Positions 1 through 6,692 of a stretch of 13,820 bases of DNA are shown piece after piece. The notes below the pieces were generated by a model. The model had not been told where the DNA came from. It ran no database searches and was given only the letters and a program-made list of their open reading frames with translations. The stretch spans positions 1 to 13,820 of the forward strand of contig CAZVAR010000106.1 in NCBI GenBank assembly GCA_964625225.1, given 5' to 3'. A program made the position numbers and the translations under genes. Position 1 is the stretch's first letter. Every line of letters begins with the position of its first letter. Source of the DNA: CAZVAR01 sp964625225. GTDB taxonomy: Bacteria; Pseudomonadota; Alphaproteobacteria; JAJUGE01.

Positions 1-157
1 TCGAGATGACATCCGTCTCGACCAGCGATTCGCGCTGGCCGAGCTTCATGATCGAGCCCTTGCCGAACGCACGCTCGATCTGCCCGAGCGCGGCATCGAG
101 CGCCTTCTGCTTGTCCATGGCGTCCTTTTCGACCAGTCGGAGACCGGGATTGACCAT
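1..157 (-). CDS. recA: Recombinase RecA, N-terminal part (runs off the window)
   Basis: RecA binds single-stranded DNA, catalyses ATP-dependent strand exchange, and stimulates LexA self-cleavage in the SOS response. Only the first 52 codons are in the window; the 3' part continues past position 1. The reading contains the conserved RecA start region MDKQKALDAALGQIERAFGK followed by GSIMKLG, which is highly characteristic. The start at 157 is preferred because AAGGAGG lies 6 bases upstream. It gives a 13-residue extension before the Met at 118, which is where many RecA proteins begin. The gene follows cckA on the same strand after a 160-bp gap that carries its own promoter and an SOS box, so it is probably transcribed separately. 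No ATP-binding Walker motif is visible because the gene is cut before it. Identification is firm. Confidence 0.96.
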   Translation of the reverse strand, partial: MVNPGLRLVEKDAMDKQKALDAALGQIERAFGKGSIMKLGQRESLVETDVIS

Positions 158-205
158 GCGGACCCTCCTTATTTCACATGCGCCAGGGACGGCGCAACGG
201 GCGCC

Positions 206-234
206 AATGTACGCCGTTTGTTCTCGTTCCGCAA
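206..234 (-). promoter_or_regulatory. Predicted recA promoter
   Basis: On the minus strand, TTGCGG (234-229) and TACATT (211-206) are separated by exactly 17 bases and match sigma-70-type -35 and -10 elements. They lie 49 bases and more upstream of the recA start. The -35 element sits inside the SOS box at 226-240, so LexA bound there would block RNA polymerase. The elements are seen directly; activity is inferred. Confidence 0.72.
209..223. promoter_or_regulatory. Possible second, degenerate LexA box
   Basis: GTAC (209-212), seven bases, GTTC (220-223): one mismatch to the GTTC-N7-GTTC operator. It lies 3 bases from the perfect box and overlaps the -10 side of the recA promoter. A tandem operator would tighten repression, but a one-mismatch site next to a real one could also be chance. 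Confidence 0.35.
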
Positions 235-240
235 ATGTTC
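226..240. promoter_or_regulatory. LexA (SOS) box, alphaproteobacterial type
   Basis: GTTC (226-229), seven bases, then GTTC (237-240): an exact match to the direct-repeat LexA operator GTTC-N7-GTTC known from Alphaproteobacteria, which differs from the palindromic CTG-N10-CAG operator of enterobacteria. It overlaps the predicted recA -35 element. Position, sequence and target gene all agree. Confidence 0.88.
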
Positions 241-248
241 TTTTGCCG

Positions 249-276
249 CCGCGCCGCCCTTCGCCGCGCGGCGCGG
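249..276. repeat. GC-rich inverted repeat between cckA and recA
   Basis: CCGCGCCGC (249-257) and GCGGCGCGG (268-276) form a perfect 9-bp stem with a 10-base loop. It lies between the cckA stop and the recA promoter, where an operon terminator would be expected. On the transcribed (minus) strand the stem is followed by GGCAAAAG rather than a U-tract, so it is not a standard intrinsic terminator. It may only slow polymerase or support Rho-dependent termination. Confidence 0.4.
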
Positions 277-317
277 TCGCGGCCGCATCCCGGGCCGCGC
301 GGGCAATCCACGACCGC

Positions 318-2918
318 TCACCGGCGTTCGGCCATCACTTCCTTCACCTTGCCGGCGAGCTGCTGCAGGCTGAACGGCTTCGGCAGGAAGTGGATGTCCG
401 GGAAGCGGTCGAGCTTCTCGCGGAACGAACCTTCCGCATAGCCGGAAATGCAGATGATGCGGAGGTCGGGCCGGCGCTCCCGCACCTTGCCGATCAGCGT
501 GGGACCGTCCATCCGCGGCATGACCACGTCGGTGATCATAATGTCAGGCTGTTCCTCGGCCGTGTCGAGCAGCTCCAGCGCCACCTCGCCCGAGCGAGCC
601 TCCAGCACGTTGTAGCCCTTGTTCCGCAGTGCCCGGGCGCTGAACAGCCGGACCGGGTCCTCGTCCTCGACCAGCAGCACCGTCCCCACGCCGGTCAGAT
701 CCGCGGGCGTTCCGCCGGCCTCGAGCCGGGCCCCGTTCTCGGTCGAGGCGCCGCGGTAGCGCGGCAGATAGATGCCGAACGCGGCCCCCTTCCCCGGCTC
801 GCTCTCGACGGACACGTAACCGCCGGTCTGCTTGACGATCCCGTAGACGGTGGACAGGCCGAGCCCGGTCCCGGAGCCGACCTCCTTGGTCGAGAAGAAA
901 GGCTCGAAGATGCGGTCGAGATTCTGCTGCGGGATGCCGACGCCGGTGTCAATCACCTCGATGAGGACGTACTCGCCGGGCGCCATCGTCTCGCGGCCCA
1001 GATCGCGCGGCGCCTCCACCGTCACGTTCGCCGTCCGGATCGTCAGGACGCCGCCGCTCGGCATCGCGTCGCGGCCGTTGACGGCGAGGTTCATGATCAC
1101 CTGTTCGAGCTGAACCTGGTCCACCTTGACGAGGCCCAGATCCCGCCCGTGCTGCATCCGCAGCTCGATGCTCGCGCCGATCAGGCGGCGCAGCAGGTTG
1201 GAGAGGTCGGCCAGCACGTCGGTCAGGTTCAGCACCCGCGGCTGCAGCGTCTGCTGGCGCGAGAACGCCAGCAGCTGCCGGACCAGATTCGCCGCCCGGT
1301 TGGCATTCTGCTTGAACTGCATGATGTCGGAGAAGGAATGGTCGCCCGGCTGGTGCTTCAGCAGCAGCAGGTCGCAGACGCCGATCCTCGCGGTCAGCAG
1401 ATTGTTGAAATCGTGCGCGATGCCGCCGGCGAGCTGCCCGACCGCCTGCATCTTCTGCGACTGGGCGAACTGCAATTCGAGCTTCTTCTGCTCCGAGGTC
1501 TCGATCAGATGCAGCATGAGGCCGCGCGTGCCGCCGCCGGAATCGAGCGGGCGCGCATAGAGGGCACAGATCCGCTCGCCCGCGCCGGCGAGCGGCATCT
1601 CGATCGGCATGCGCTCGTGTCCGCCGGCCGCGACCCGCCGCAACCGCGCCGCGATGTCCTCGCGTTCGGCCTGCCGCGCCAGGTTGGCGAAGTCGGAACC
1701 GAACAGGCTCGCCGGGTCGCGGTCCACCAGGGTCGCGAAGGCGGCGTTCGTTTCGGTGATGACGAGGTCGCCGTCGAGCAGCGCGACCCCGATCGGCGAT
1801 TGCTCGAACAGGCGCTGAAAGCGCTGCTCGGAGGCGCGCAGCGCTTTCTCCCAGGCCTGCTCCGGCCGCAGGTCCCGCACCACCGAGCGGGTACGCAGCG
1901 AATGGCTGTCCGGGTCGTAGACCACGCTCTGGCTGATATGGGCCTGGAACGGCTCGCCGTTCGCACCCCGCAGCACGACTTCGCCGCGGCCGGGCTCCTC
2001 CTCGTCGGCGAACGGAATGTGCGGCGGCGTACCGGCCGGCACCGGCCCCGCCAGGAAGGCGTGCAGGCGGCGCCGCCCCTCCACCATCTCGGCCGGCGTC
2101 ATCCCGAGCCATTCGGCCAGCGTCTGGTTCACGAACAGGAACTTGCCCTGCTCATTGACCGAGTAGAACCCGAGCGGCGCGTTCTCGAGGAAGTCGGACA
2201 GCTTGCGCTGCTCCTCGCGGATCATCTCGAGCATCTGGCGCCGCGCCGTCACGTCGACCAGGGTCCACACGATGCTGCCGCGCAGCGAGGGCAGCGGCAG
2301 AACGGAGACGCCGTACCATTCGGCGGAGCCCTCCGGCCCGACGCGCCCGATCTCGGCGCTGGCCCGCCGGCCCGCGGCCGCCGCCTCCTCCAGCCGCCGG
2401 AACTGCTGCCGCGATTCCTCGTCGGTGCCGAGATATTGGCGCAGGCGCTCGATCGCCCCCTGACCCGAGGTGGCGCCGTCGAGCAGCTCGACGAACGCCC
2501 GGTTCATCAGGACCGCGTCGCCGCGGGCGTCGACGACGACGCTCGGATCCGGCAGCGTGTCGGAGACGTGCTCGAGCATGGCGGCATCGAGTTCGGACCG
2601 CCGCGCCCGCCGCAGGCACTGCCCGGCGCCAACCGCACCGAGACATAGGAGGGCGCCGAAGGCCAGGGCGGCGAGCGCGACCGGGTTCGGAACCGGGCCG
2701 GGATAATGCGAGAGGTGGAGCGAGACCAACCCGGCCCCGGCGAGAAGCGTCGCCGCGGAGAGCCAGATCAGCGGCTCCCGCCACACCGGCCGCAGCAGCA
2801 GCGGCGTTTCCGATTTCGGGTCGATGAACATCCGGATGCTCTCGGTTTCGTCGGCGCGCGGGCGGCCGGGATGCCTCACCGCGGGCTCGACGAGAGCGGC
2901 ACCATCCGCGTGCGGCAT
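318..2918 (-). CDS. cckA: CckA-type hybrid sensor histidine kinase
   Basis: Membrane hybrid kinase of the CckA family. In Alphaproteobacteria it sends phosphate through ChpT to CtrA and CpdR, controlling the cell cycle and motility. With the start at 2918 it has 866 residues: two membrane helices (about 49-70 and 80-99), three PAS-like segments (about 112-225, 238-350 and 362-480), the H-box GGIAHDFNNLL with phospho-acceptor His502, an N-box (NLAVNGRDAMP), the G-box GTGLGLSTVYGIVKQ, and a C-terminal receiver with Asp797 in ITDVVMP and the lysine of LPKPF. The ATG at 2918 shares bases with the flhB stop (TGATG), and AAGGGG stands just upstream, which favours this start. An internal Met at 2831 (837 residues) is the alternative. 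It is the last gene of the flgB-flhB operon. The family assignment rests on the H-box surroundings and overall layout. The exact biological role here is inferred. Confidence 0.9.
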   Translation of the reverse strand: MPHADGAALVEPAVRHPGRPRADETESIRMFIDPKSETPLLLRPVWREPLIWLSAATLLAGAGLVSLHLSHYPGPVPNPVALAALAFGALLCLGAVGAGQCLRRARRSELDAAMLEHVSDTLPDPSVVVDARGDAVLMNRAFVELLDGATSGQGAIERLRQYLGTDEESRQQFRRLEEAAAAGRRASAEIGRVGPEGSAEWYGVSVLPLPSLRGSIVWTLVDVTARRQMLEMIREEQRKLSDFLENAPLGFYSVNEQGKFLFVNQTLAEWLGMTPAEMVEGRRRLHAFLAGPVPAGTPPHIPFADEEEPGRGEVVLRGANGEPFQAHISQSVVYDPDSHSLRTRSVVRDLRPEQAWEKALRASEQRFQRLFEQSPIGVALLDGDLVITETNAAFATLVDRDPASLFGSDFANLARQAEREDIAARLRRVAAGGHERMPIEMPLAGAGERICALYARPLDSGGGTRGLMLHLIETSEQKKLELQFAQSQKMQAVGQLAGGIAHDFNNLLTARIGVCDLLLLKHQPGDHSFSDIMQFKQNANRAANLVRQLLAFSRQQTLQPRVLNLTDVLADLSNLLRRLIGASIELRMQHGRDLGLVKVDQVQLEQVIMNLAVNGRDAMPSGGVLTIRTANVTVEAPRDLGRETMAPGEYVLIEVIDTGVGIPQQNLDRIFEPFFSTKEVGSGTGLGLSTVYGIVKQTGGYVSVESEPGKGAAFGIYLPRYRGASTENGARLEAGGTPADLTGVGTVLLVEDEDPVRLFSARALRNKGYNVLEARSGEVALELLDTAEEQPDIMITDVVMPRMDGPTLIGKVRERRPDLRIICISGYAEGSFREKLDRFPDIHFLPKPFSLQQLAGKVKEVMAERR

Positions 2919-3979
2919 CAGCGCCCCTTCAGCTTCCAAACATAACTGATGATCTCGGCGACCGCGCGATAATGCTCGGCCGGGATCTCCTGGTCCAGTT
3001 CGACGCCCGCATGGAGCGCGCGCGCAAGCGGCGGGTTCTCGACCAGCGGCACACCGTTCTCGCGGGCAACCTCGCGGATGCGCGCCGCCAGATGGTCCGC
3101 CCCCTTGGCCACCAGCCGCGGCGCGCTCATCCGCTCCGGATCGTATTTCAGAGCGACCGCGAAATGGGTCGGGTTGGTGATCACCACGTCGGCGGTCGGC
3201 ACCGCGGCGAGCATGCGGCGGCGGGACCGCTCCATCCGGATCTGGCGGAGCCGCTGTTTGATCGTGGGATCGCCCTCGGTCTGCTTGAACTCCTCCTTCA
3301 GCTCCTGGCGTGACATCCGGAGCTGCTTGATGTGCTCGTACTTCTGGTAGAGGAAATCCGCGGCAGCGACGACCGTCATGACGGCGAGCACCGCGACCAG
3401 CAGACGCCCCGCCAAGCCGTCGACGAGCCGCAGCAGCGCCGGCATCTCCAGGCCGACCGACAGCTCCAGCCGCTCGAATTCCGGGATCAGCAGCAGCGTC
3501 CCGACGGTACCGACGACCGCCAGCTTCAGCAGGCCCTTGCCGAACTCCGCGAGCGCACGGAGCGAGAACTGACGCTTCAGGCCGGCGACGGGGGAGAGCT
3601 TGGAGAGCTTCGGCTTGATCGCCTGCGCCGACAGCAGGAACCCGTGCTGCAACAGGCCCCCGGCTATGGCGGCGGCGAGGAACAGCCCGAACGGCACCGC
3701 CAGCAGCAGCCCGACCCGGCCGAGCAGGTCGAGACCGATCTCCCGCATGCCGCCCGCGTCGACCCGGATCAGATGCGGTTGCTCGACGAAACGTAGCAGC
3801 GCCAGGACGGCGCCCTCGAGCGTCGCCGGCGCGAACATCGCCAGCCAAACCGCGCCGCCCAGGATCATGAACCAGTGATTGACCTCGCGCGACGAGGCGA
3901 CCTGACCCTTGCGACGCGCCTCGTCCAGGCGCTTCTGGGTCGGTTGCTCCGTCTTCTCGGTATCGTCCTGCTCGGCCAT
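2918..3979 (-). CDS. flhB: Flagellar export apparatus protein FlhB
   Basis: Export-gate protein that switches the flagellar type III system from rod/hook to filament substrates. It has 353 residues, the usual length. The N-terminus is hydrophilic (with EKTEQPTQKRLDEARRKGQV, typical of FlhB). About four membrane helices follow (near 35-52, 88-110, 145-165 and 190-212), then a cytoplasmic domain with the self-cleavage motif NPTH at residues 269-272. In this family the chain cleaves between Asn and Pro. After the motif come the expected APRLVAKG and EIPAEHYRAVAEIISYV segments. It starts 3 bases after the fliR stop, and its stop overlaps the cckA start, so it is tightly embedded in the operon. 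A shorter homologue of its C-terminal domain is encoded at 6693-6998. Confidence 0.97.
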   Translation of the reverse strand: MAEQDDTEKTEQPTQKRLDEARRKGQVASSREVNHWFMILGGAVWLAMFAPATLEGAVLALLRFVEQPHLIRVDAGGMREIGLDLLGRVGLLLAVPFGLFLAAAIAGGLLQHGFLLSAQAIKPKLSKLSPVAGLKRQFSLRALAEFGKGLLKLAVVGTVGTLLLIPEFERLELSVGLEMPALLRLVDGLAGRLLVAVLAVMTVVAAADFLYQKYEHIKQLRMSRQELKEEFKQTEGDPTIKQRLRQIRMERSRRRMLAAVPTADVVITNPTHFAVALKYDPERMSAPRLVAKGADHLAARIREVARENGVPLVENPPLARALHAGVELDQEIPAEHYRAVAEIISYVWKLKGR

Positions 3980-3982
3980 GCC

Positions 3983-4744
3983 TCACCCCGACGGCAGGAT
4001 CCGGGAGATACCGTCGGCGAAGCCCTGCAGAAACCAGGTCATGCCGTAGGAAATCGTGACCAGCAGCGCCAGCAGCCCGACCAGAATCTGTGCCGGAACG
4101 GCCACGAAGAAGATCTGGAGCTGCGGCATCAGCCGGGACAGCAGCCCCATCCCGAGCGATATCAGAATGCCGACCAGCAGGAATGGCGCGGCGAGCTGCA
4201 TGGCGATGCGGAACGCGTCGGCGACGGTCCGGGCCACCAGGTCCGCGAAATCGCCCACCGGCGCCAGGACGCCGGGCACGAACACGCCGTAGCTGCCGAT
4301 CAGCCCGGCCAGCAGGAGGTGGTGAAGATCGGTGACGAACAGCAGGACCAGGCCGAGCATCGTCAGCAGGGAGCCGGTGATGGCCCCCTGCTGCCCGACC
4401 ATCGGGTCATACACGAATGCGCTGCCCAGGCTGATCTGGAACCCGATGACCGTTCCCGCGACCTGAAGGGCGGAGATCATGAGGCGAGCGACCGTGCCGA
4501 TGAACAGGCCGACCGCGATCTCCGACAACAGCAGCAGGACGAGCGCGCCGCCGTCGGCCGGGCGCGGCAGGCCGCCCCCGACGACCGGCGTCGCAACCAG
4601 GGCGACCGCGAGCGCGAGCAGCAGCCGGAGCCGCGGCGACACGAAGACTTCGCCGAATCCCGGCAACATCATGAGGGCCGAGCCGAGGCGGCAGAACACC
4701 AGGAAGAAGATCAGAAGATCGGCCGCGAGGAGCCGTTCGAGCAT
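3983..4744 (-). CDS. fliR: Flagellar export gate protein FliR
   Basis: Integral membrane component of the flagellar export gate that assembles with FliP and FliQ into the helical core complex of the basal body. It has 253 residues, close to the family norm, mostly hydrophobic with about six predicted membrane segments. The N-terminus FCRLGSALMMLPGFGE followed by SPRLRLLLALA is characteristic of FliR, as is the segment around QISLGSAFVYDP. It lies 12 bases after the fliQ stop and 3 bases before flhB, the usual fliQ-fliR-flhB order. The ribosome-binding site is weak (GGCGGG), so translation may depend on coupling to fliQ. Confidence 0.96.
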   Translation of the reverse strand: MLERLLAADLLIFFLVFCRLGSALMMLPGFGEVFVSPRLRLLLALAVALVATPVVGGGLPRPADGGALVLLLLSEIAVGLFIGTVARLMISALQVAGTVIGFQISLGSAFVYDPMVGQQGAITGSLLTMLGLVLLFVTDLHHLLLAGLIGSYGVFVPGVLAPVGDFADLVARTVADAFRIAMQLAAPFLLVGILISLGMGLLSRLMPQLQIFFVAVPAQILVGLLALLVTISYGMTWFLQGFADGISRILPSG

Positions 4745-4756
4745 GACCCGCCGCCG

Positions 4757-5023
4757 TCAGCCGAGTGCGACGATCCGGTCGGCGATCCGCTCCATCAGGC
4801 CGGACATCGCGCCGACCATGAAGGGCAGCAACACGATCGTGGACACCAGAACGGCCAGCATCTTCGGCACGAACGCGATCGTCATCTCCTGGATCTGCGT
4901 CAACGCCTGGAACAGCGACACGATCAGACCGACCGCCAGGGCAATCAGCAGCAGCGGTCCCGCAACCTGCAGCAGGACGACGATGCCGTCGCGAGTGACG
5001 TCGAGCGTGTCGGCACTGTTCAT
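4757..5023 (-). CDS. fliQ: Flagellar export gate protein FliQ
   Basis: Small membrane protein of the export gate; several copies pack around FliP and FliR. It has 88 residues, the standard length, with two hydrophobic helices (about 15-40 and 50-72) joined by the family loop LFQALTQIQEMT and followed by FVPKMLAV. It sits between fliE (10-base gap) and fliR (12-base gap). The ribosome-binding site is weak. Confidence 0.96.
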   Translation of the reverse strand: MNSADTLDVTRDGIVVLLQVAGPLLLIALAVGLIVSLFQALTQIQEMTIAFVPKMLAVLVSTIVLLPFMVGAMSGLMERIADRIVALG

Positions 5024-5033
5024 GGCGCGCGGC

Positions 5034-5342
5034 TCAGATCGGCATCCGCATGATGTCCTGGTACGCGCCGATCACACGGTCGCGCACGGCGACGACCGTC
5101 TGCAGGGCCACCTCGGCATTGCTGACCGCGGTGACGACCTGCAGCAGGTCCGCCTCCTTGGCGGCGGCCTGGGCGCTCGCCTGTTCCGCCTGCCGCAGGG
5201 CGCCGACGGTCTCGCGGGCGACCTCGCTCAGCGCCGCGGCGAAGCTGGCGCCGCCCGAATCGCGCGCCTCCATCCCGGGCGCCCGCGCCGCACGCGCCGC
5301 GTTGGCGTAGGCGCCGACGGCGTTAACCATGTTGACCGACAT
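5034..5342 (-). CDS. fliE: Flagellar hook-basal body adapter FliE
   Basis: FliE joins the export gate and MS ring to the proximal rod and is an early exported substrate. The protein has 102 residues, typical for the family. An Ala-rich N-terminal part leads to the conserved FAAALSEVARET segment and a C-terminal half (LLQVVTAVSNAEVALQTVVA, then VRDRVIGAYQDIMRMPI) that matches the FliE helical end. A strong ribosome-binding site, AAGGGGAG, stands 5 bases before the ATG. The gene lies between flgC and fliQ in the same operon, the order common in Alphaproteobacteria. Confidence 0.95.
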   Translation of the reverse strand: MSVNMVNAVGAYANAARAARAPGMEARDSGGASFAAALSEVARETVGALRQAEQASAQAAAKEADLLQVVTAVSNAEVALQTVVAVRDRVIGAYQDIMRMPI

Positions 5343-5380
5343 CGATTCTCCCCTTCGTCGCCCTGCCGGGCCTTAACCGG

Positions 5381-5788
5381 TCAGCGGAGCAGATCGATCG
5401 TGCGCAGCAGCATCGACCGTGCGGCGGTCAAGACGTTGAGGTTCGCCTCGTAGCTGCGCTGGGCCTCGCGCATGTCCATCAGCTCGATCATGGGCTTGAC
5501 GTTCGGCAGCAGGACATAGCCGTCCTCGTCGGCCGCCGGGTGCCCGGGATCGTAGCGGCGCTCGAACTGCGAAGGGTCCCGCGCAACGCGATCCACCTGG
5601 ACCGTCTCGACGCCGACGGCCCGGTCGAGCTCGTTGCGGAAGCTCACCACCTTGCGCCGGTAGGGTTCGCCCCCCGGCGTCTGCGCCGTCGATTGGGCGT
5701 TGGCGAGATTCTCCGAGATGACCCGCAGCCTCGTACCCTGCGTCTGCATGCCGGCGGCGGAGACCGCCAGCGCCTTGACGAGATCCAT
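5381..5788 (-). CDS. flgC: Flagellar proximal rod protein FlgC
   Basis: FlgC is a proximal rod subunit of the flagellar basal body, exported through the type III gate. It has 135 residues, the usual size. The N-terminal rod signature is visible (ISENLANAQSTAQTPGGEPYRRK, about residues 24-46, given here as its landmarks ISENLAN and PYRRK), and so is the C-terminal helix with EAQRSYEANLNVLTAAR. GGAGGGG a few bases before the ATG is a strong ribosome-binding site. It begins 11 bases after flgB ends and is followed after 38 bases by fliE. Confidence 0.96.
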   Translation of the reverse strand: MDLVKALAVSAAGMQTQGTRLRVISENLANAQSTAQTPGGEPYRRKVVSFRNELDRAVGVETVQVDRVARDPSQFERRYDPGHPAADEDGYVLLPNVKPMIELMDMREAQRSYEANLNVLTAARSMLLRTIDLLR

Positions 5789-5799
5789 CGCCCCCTCCG

Positions 5800-6213
5800 T
5801 CAGACGGCCCCGCCGCGGCCGAGCGCGGTTTTGATCAGCTCGACATGCTTGCGGTAGAGATTGGTCATGGTCTGATAGTCGACGCTGGTCTCCGAGACTT
5901 TGCGCAACTCGTCCTCAAGCTCGACGGCGTTGCCTGACAAGGTCACCAGTTCGTCCTCGCGGACCGTCCTCTCGCCGTAGGCGGGCCGCGTGACCGCGCC
6001 GGGGCGGTGCATCGGATCGGTTGCAGCCAGGTCCACGCGCGCCGACGGTCGCGGCTGCAGCAGCGACCGGAAGCTCAGATCCTTGAGATCCCGTGGCAGA
6101 TAGCCGGGAGTGTCGGCGTTCGCGATGTTCTGCGCGAGCACGCGCTGGCGGTCGCCGAGCCAGTCCATGCGCCGCGACAGCATCGAGAACAGCCGCAATC
6201 CTCCGAGGTCCAT
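5800..6213 (-). CDS. flgB: Flagellar proximal rod protein FlgB
   Basis: Proximal rod subunit and first gene of the flgB-flgC-fliE-fliQ-fliR-flhB-cckA operon. The start at 6213 gives 137 residues, the normal FlgB length, beginning MDLGGLRLFSMLSRRMDWLG. It contains the rod/hook family signature RQRVLAQNIANADTPGY (about residues 22-38) and the expected C-terminal coiled helix YQTMTNLYRKHVELIKTAL. The frame stays open upstream to 6327, but those extra 38 residues have no FlgB character and would run through the promoter region and the CtrA-like box. The ribosome-binding site is modest (GGCAGG). Confidence 0.95.
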   Translation of the reverse strand: MDLGGLRLFSMLSRRMDWLGDRQRVLAQNIANADTPGYLPRDLKDLSFRSLLQPRPSARVDLAATDPMHRPGAVTRPAYGERTVREDELVTLSGNAVELEDELRKVSETSVDYQTMTNLYRKHVELIKTALGRGGAV

Positions 6214-6222
6214 CTGCCGTCG

Positions 6223-6238
6223 CCTGCCACTTGCCAGG
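6223..6238. repeat. Near-perfect 16-bp palindrome just upstream of flgB
   Basis: CCTGCCA (6223-6229), two bases, TGCCAGG (6232-6238): a 7-bp inverted repeat with one mismatch, 9 bases before the flgB ATG. It falls within the leader and overlaps the ribosome-binding region, so it could act as an operator or as an RNA structure that hides the ribosome-binding site. Function unknown. Confidence 0.4.
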
Positions 6239-6269
6239 ATGTCGCGTTCTCGAATCTGCGCGTACAGGC

Positions 6270-6285
6270 TGAAGAAATCGTTAAC
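6270..6285. promoter_or_regulatory. CtrA-like box in the flgB/csrA divergent region
   Basis: TGAA (6270-6273), seven bases, TTAAC (6281-6285): one mismatch to the CtrA consensus TTAA-N7-TTAAC. It lies 57 bases upstream of flgB and 84 upstream of csrA, a reasonable distance to serve either. A GANTC methylation-type site (GAATC, 6252-6256) lies between it and flgB. The match is seen directly; CtrA control is inferred from known alphaproteobacterial flagellar regulation. Confidence 0.55.
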
Positions 6286-6368
6286 GTCGCTGCCCCGGCC
6301 TGCTACTGTGCATAGCTGCCGGTTCACGGCGCCGCGTCTTGGGGGAGACGGGGGATGAGGGCGGTTAG

Positions 6369-6605
6369 ATGTTGTACCTGACCCGAAAGGTCGGGGAATC
6401 CGTCATGATCAATGGTTCGATCGAAGTGACGGTGATCGAGGTGCGCGGGCGGTCGGTACGGCTGGGATTCACGTTCCCGCCGGATGCGACCGTGCTGCGA
6501 CGCGAGATTTACGACCGCGTGCAGGAGGAGAACCGCGAAGCGGCGGAAGCTGCGCGTCGATTGCGGGAGACAGCCGAGTGCGACCCGGGTCGGGATGATC
6601 GCTGA
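6369..6605 (+). CDS. csrA: Carbon storage regulator CsrA
   Basis: Small RNA-binding dimer that binds GGA-containing sites near start codons and alters translation or stability of mRNAs, often flagellar ones. The protein has 78 residues. Its first 50 residues align without gaps to known CsrA: MLYLTRKVGE at the start, the VRLGFTFPPDATVLRREIYDR region, and the key RNA-binding residues Leu4, Arg6 and Arg44 are all kept. The C-terminal tail (EENREAAEAARRLRETAECD and on) is longer and more charged than in E. coli. GAGGG lies upstream of the ATG. It is divergent from flgB and followed by flhX, fliO and fliP on the same strand. No fliW, the usual CsrA antagonist in other lineages, is in the window. 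Confidence 0.95.
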   Translation: MLYLTRKVGESVMINGSIEVTVIEVRGRSVRLGFTFPPDATVLRREIYDRVQEENREAAEAARRLRETAECDPGRDDR

Positions 6606-6620
6606 ACGCGCCATGGCCCC

Positions 6621-6639
6621 GTAAGCCTTCCTTAACCAT
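6621..6639 (+). promoter_or_regulatory. CtrA-like box upstream of flhX-fliO-fliP
   Basis: GTAA (6621-6624), seven bases, TTAACCAT (6632-6639). The second half matches the extended CtrA half-site TTAACCAT exactly, and the first half has one mismatch to TTAA at the correct spacing. It stands 53 bases before the GTG start at 6693. A CtrA box overlapping a -35 element here would place transcription start near 6665-6675, upstream of that GTG. Confidence 0.6.
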
Positions 6640-6692
6640 GACCCGCGATGCTCCCGGTCGGCGGCGCGTTTCCGCCTGCCGAGGGCCAGCGC

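Noticed and set aside
6..2648. 880-codon open frame on the plus strand opposite cckA
   Set aside because: Its product has no recognisable domain and is rich in Arg, His, Gln and Leu, as expected from reading a GC-rich gene backwards. The minus-strand frame encodes a complete kinase with all motifs.
3875..5053. 392-codon plus-strand frame across fliR and fliQ
   Set aside because: Very rich in Gln, Asp, Arg and His, because it reads hydrophobic membrane-protein codons in antisense. Not a gene.
5323..5378. TTAACCAT at 5323-5330 and TTAACC at 5373-5378 as further CtrA sites
   Set aside because: The first lies inside the fliE coding start, and neither has a partner half-site at the N7 spacing. 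Both are inside a compact operon and are more likely chance.
6220..6240. Possible sigma-54 promoter (TGGCA and GC-type elements) before flgB
   Set aside because: The TGGCA-like sequences belong to the palindrome, have wrong spacing to a second GC element, and would lie too close to the ATG.
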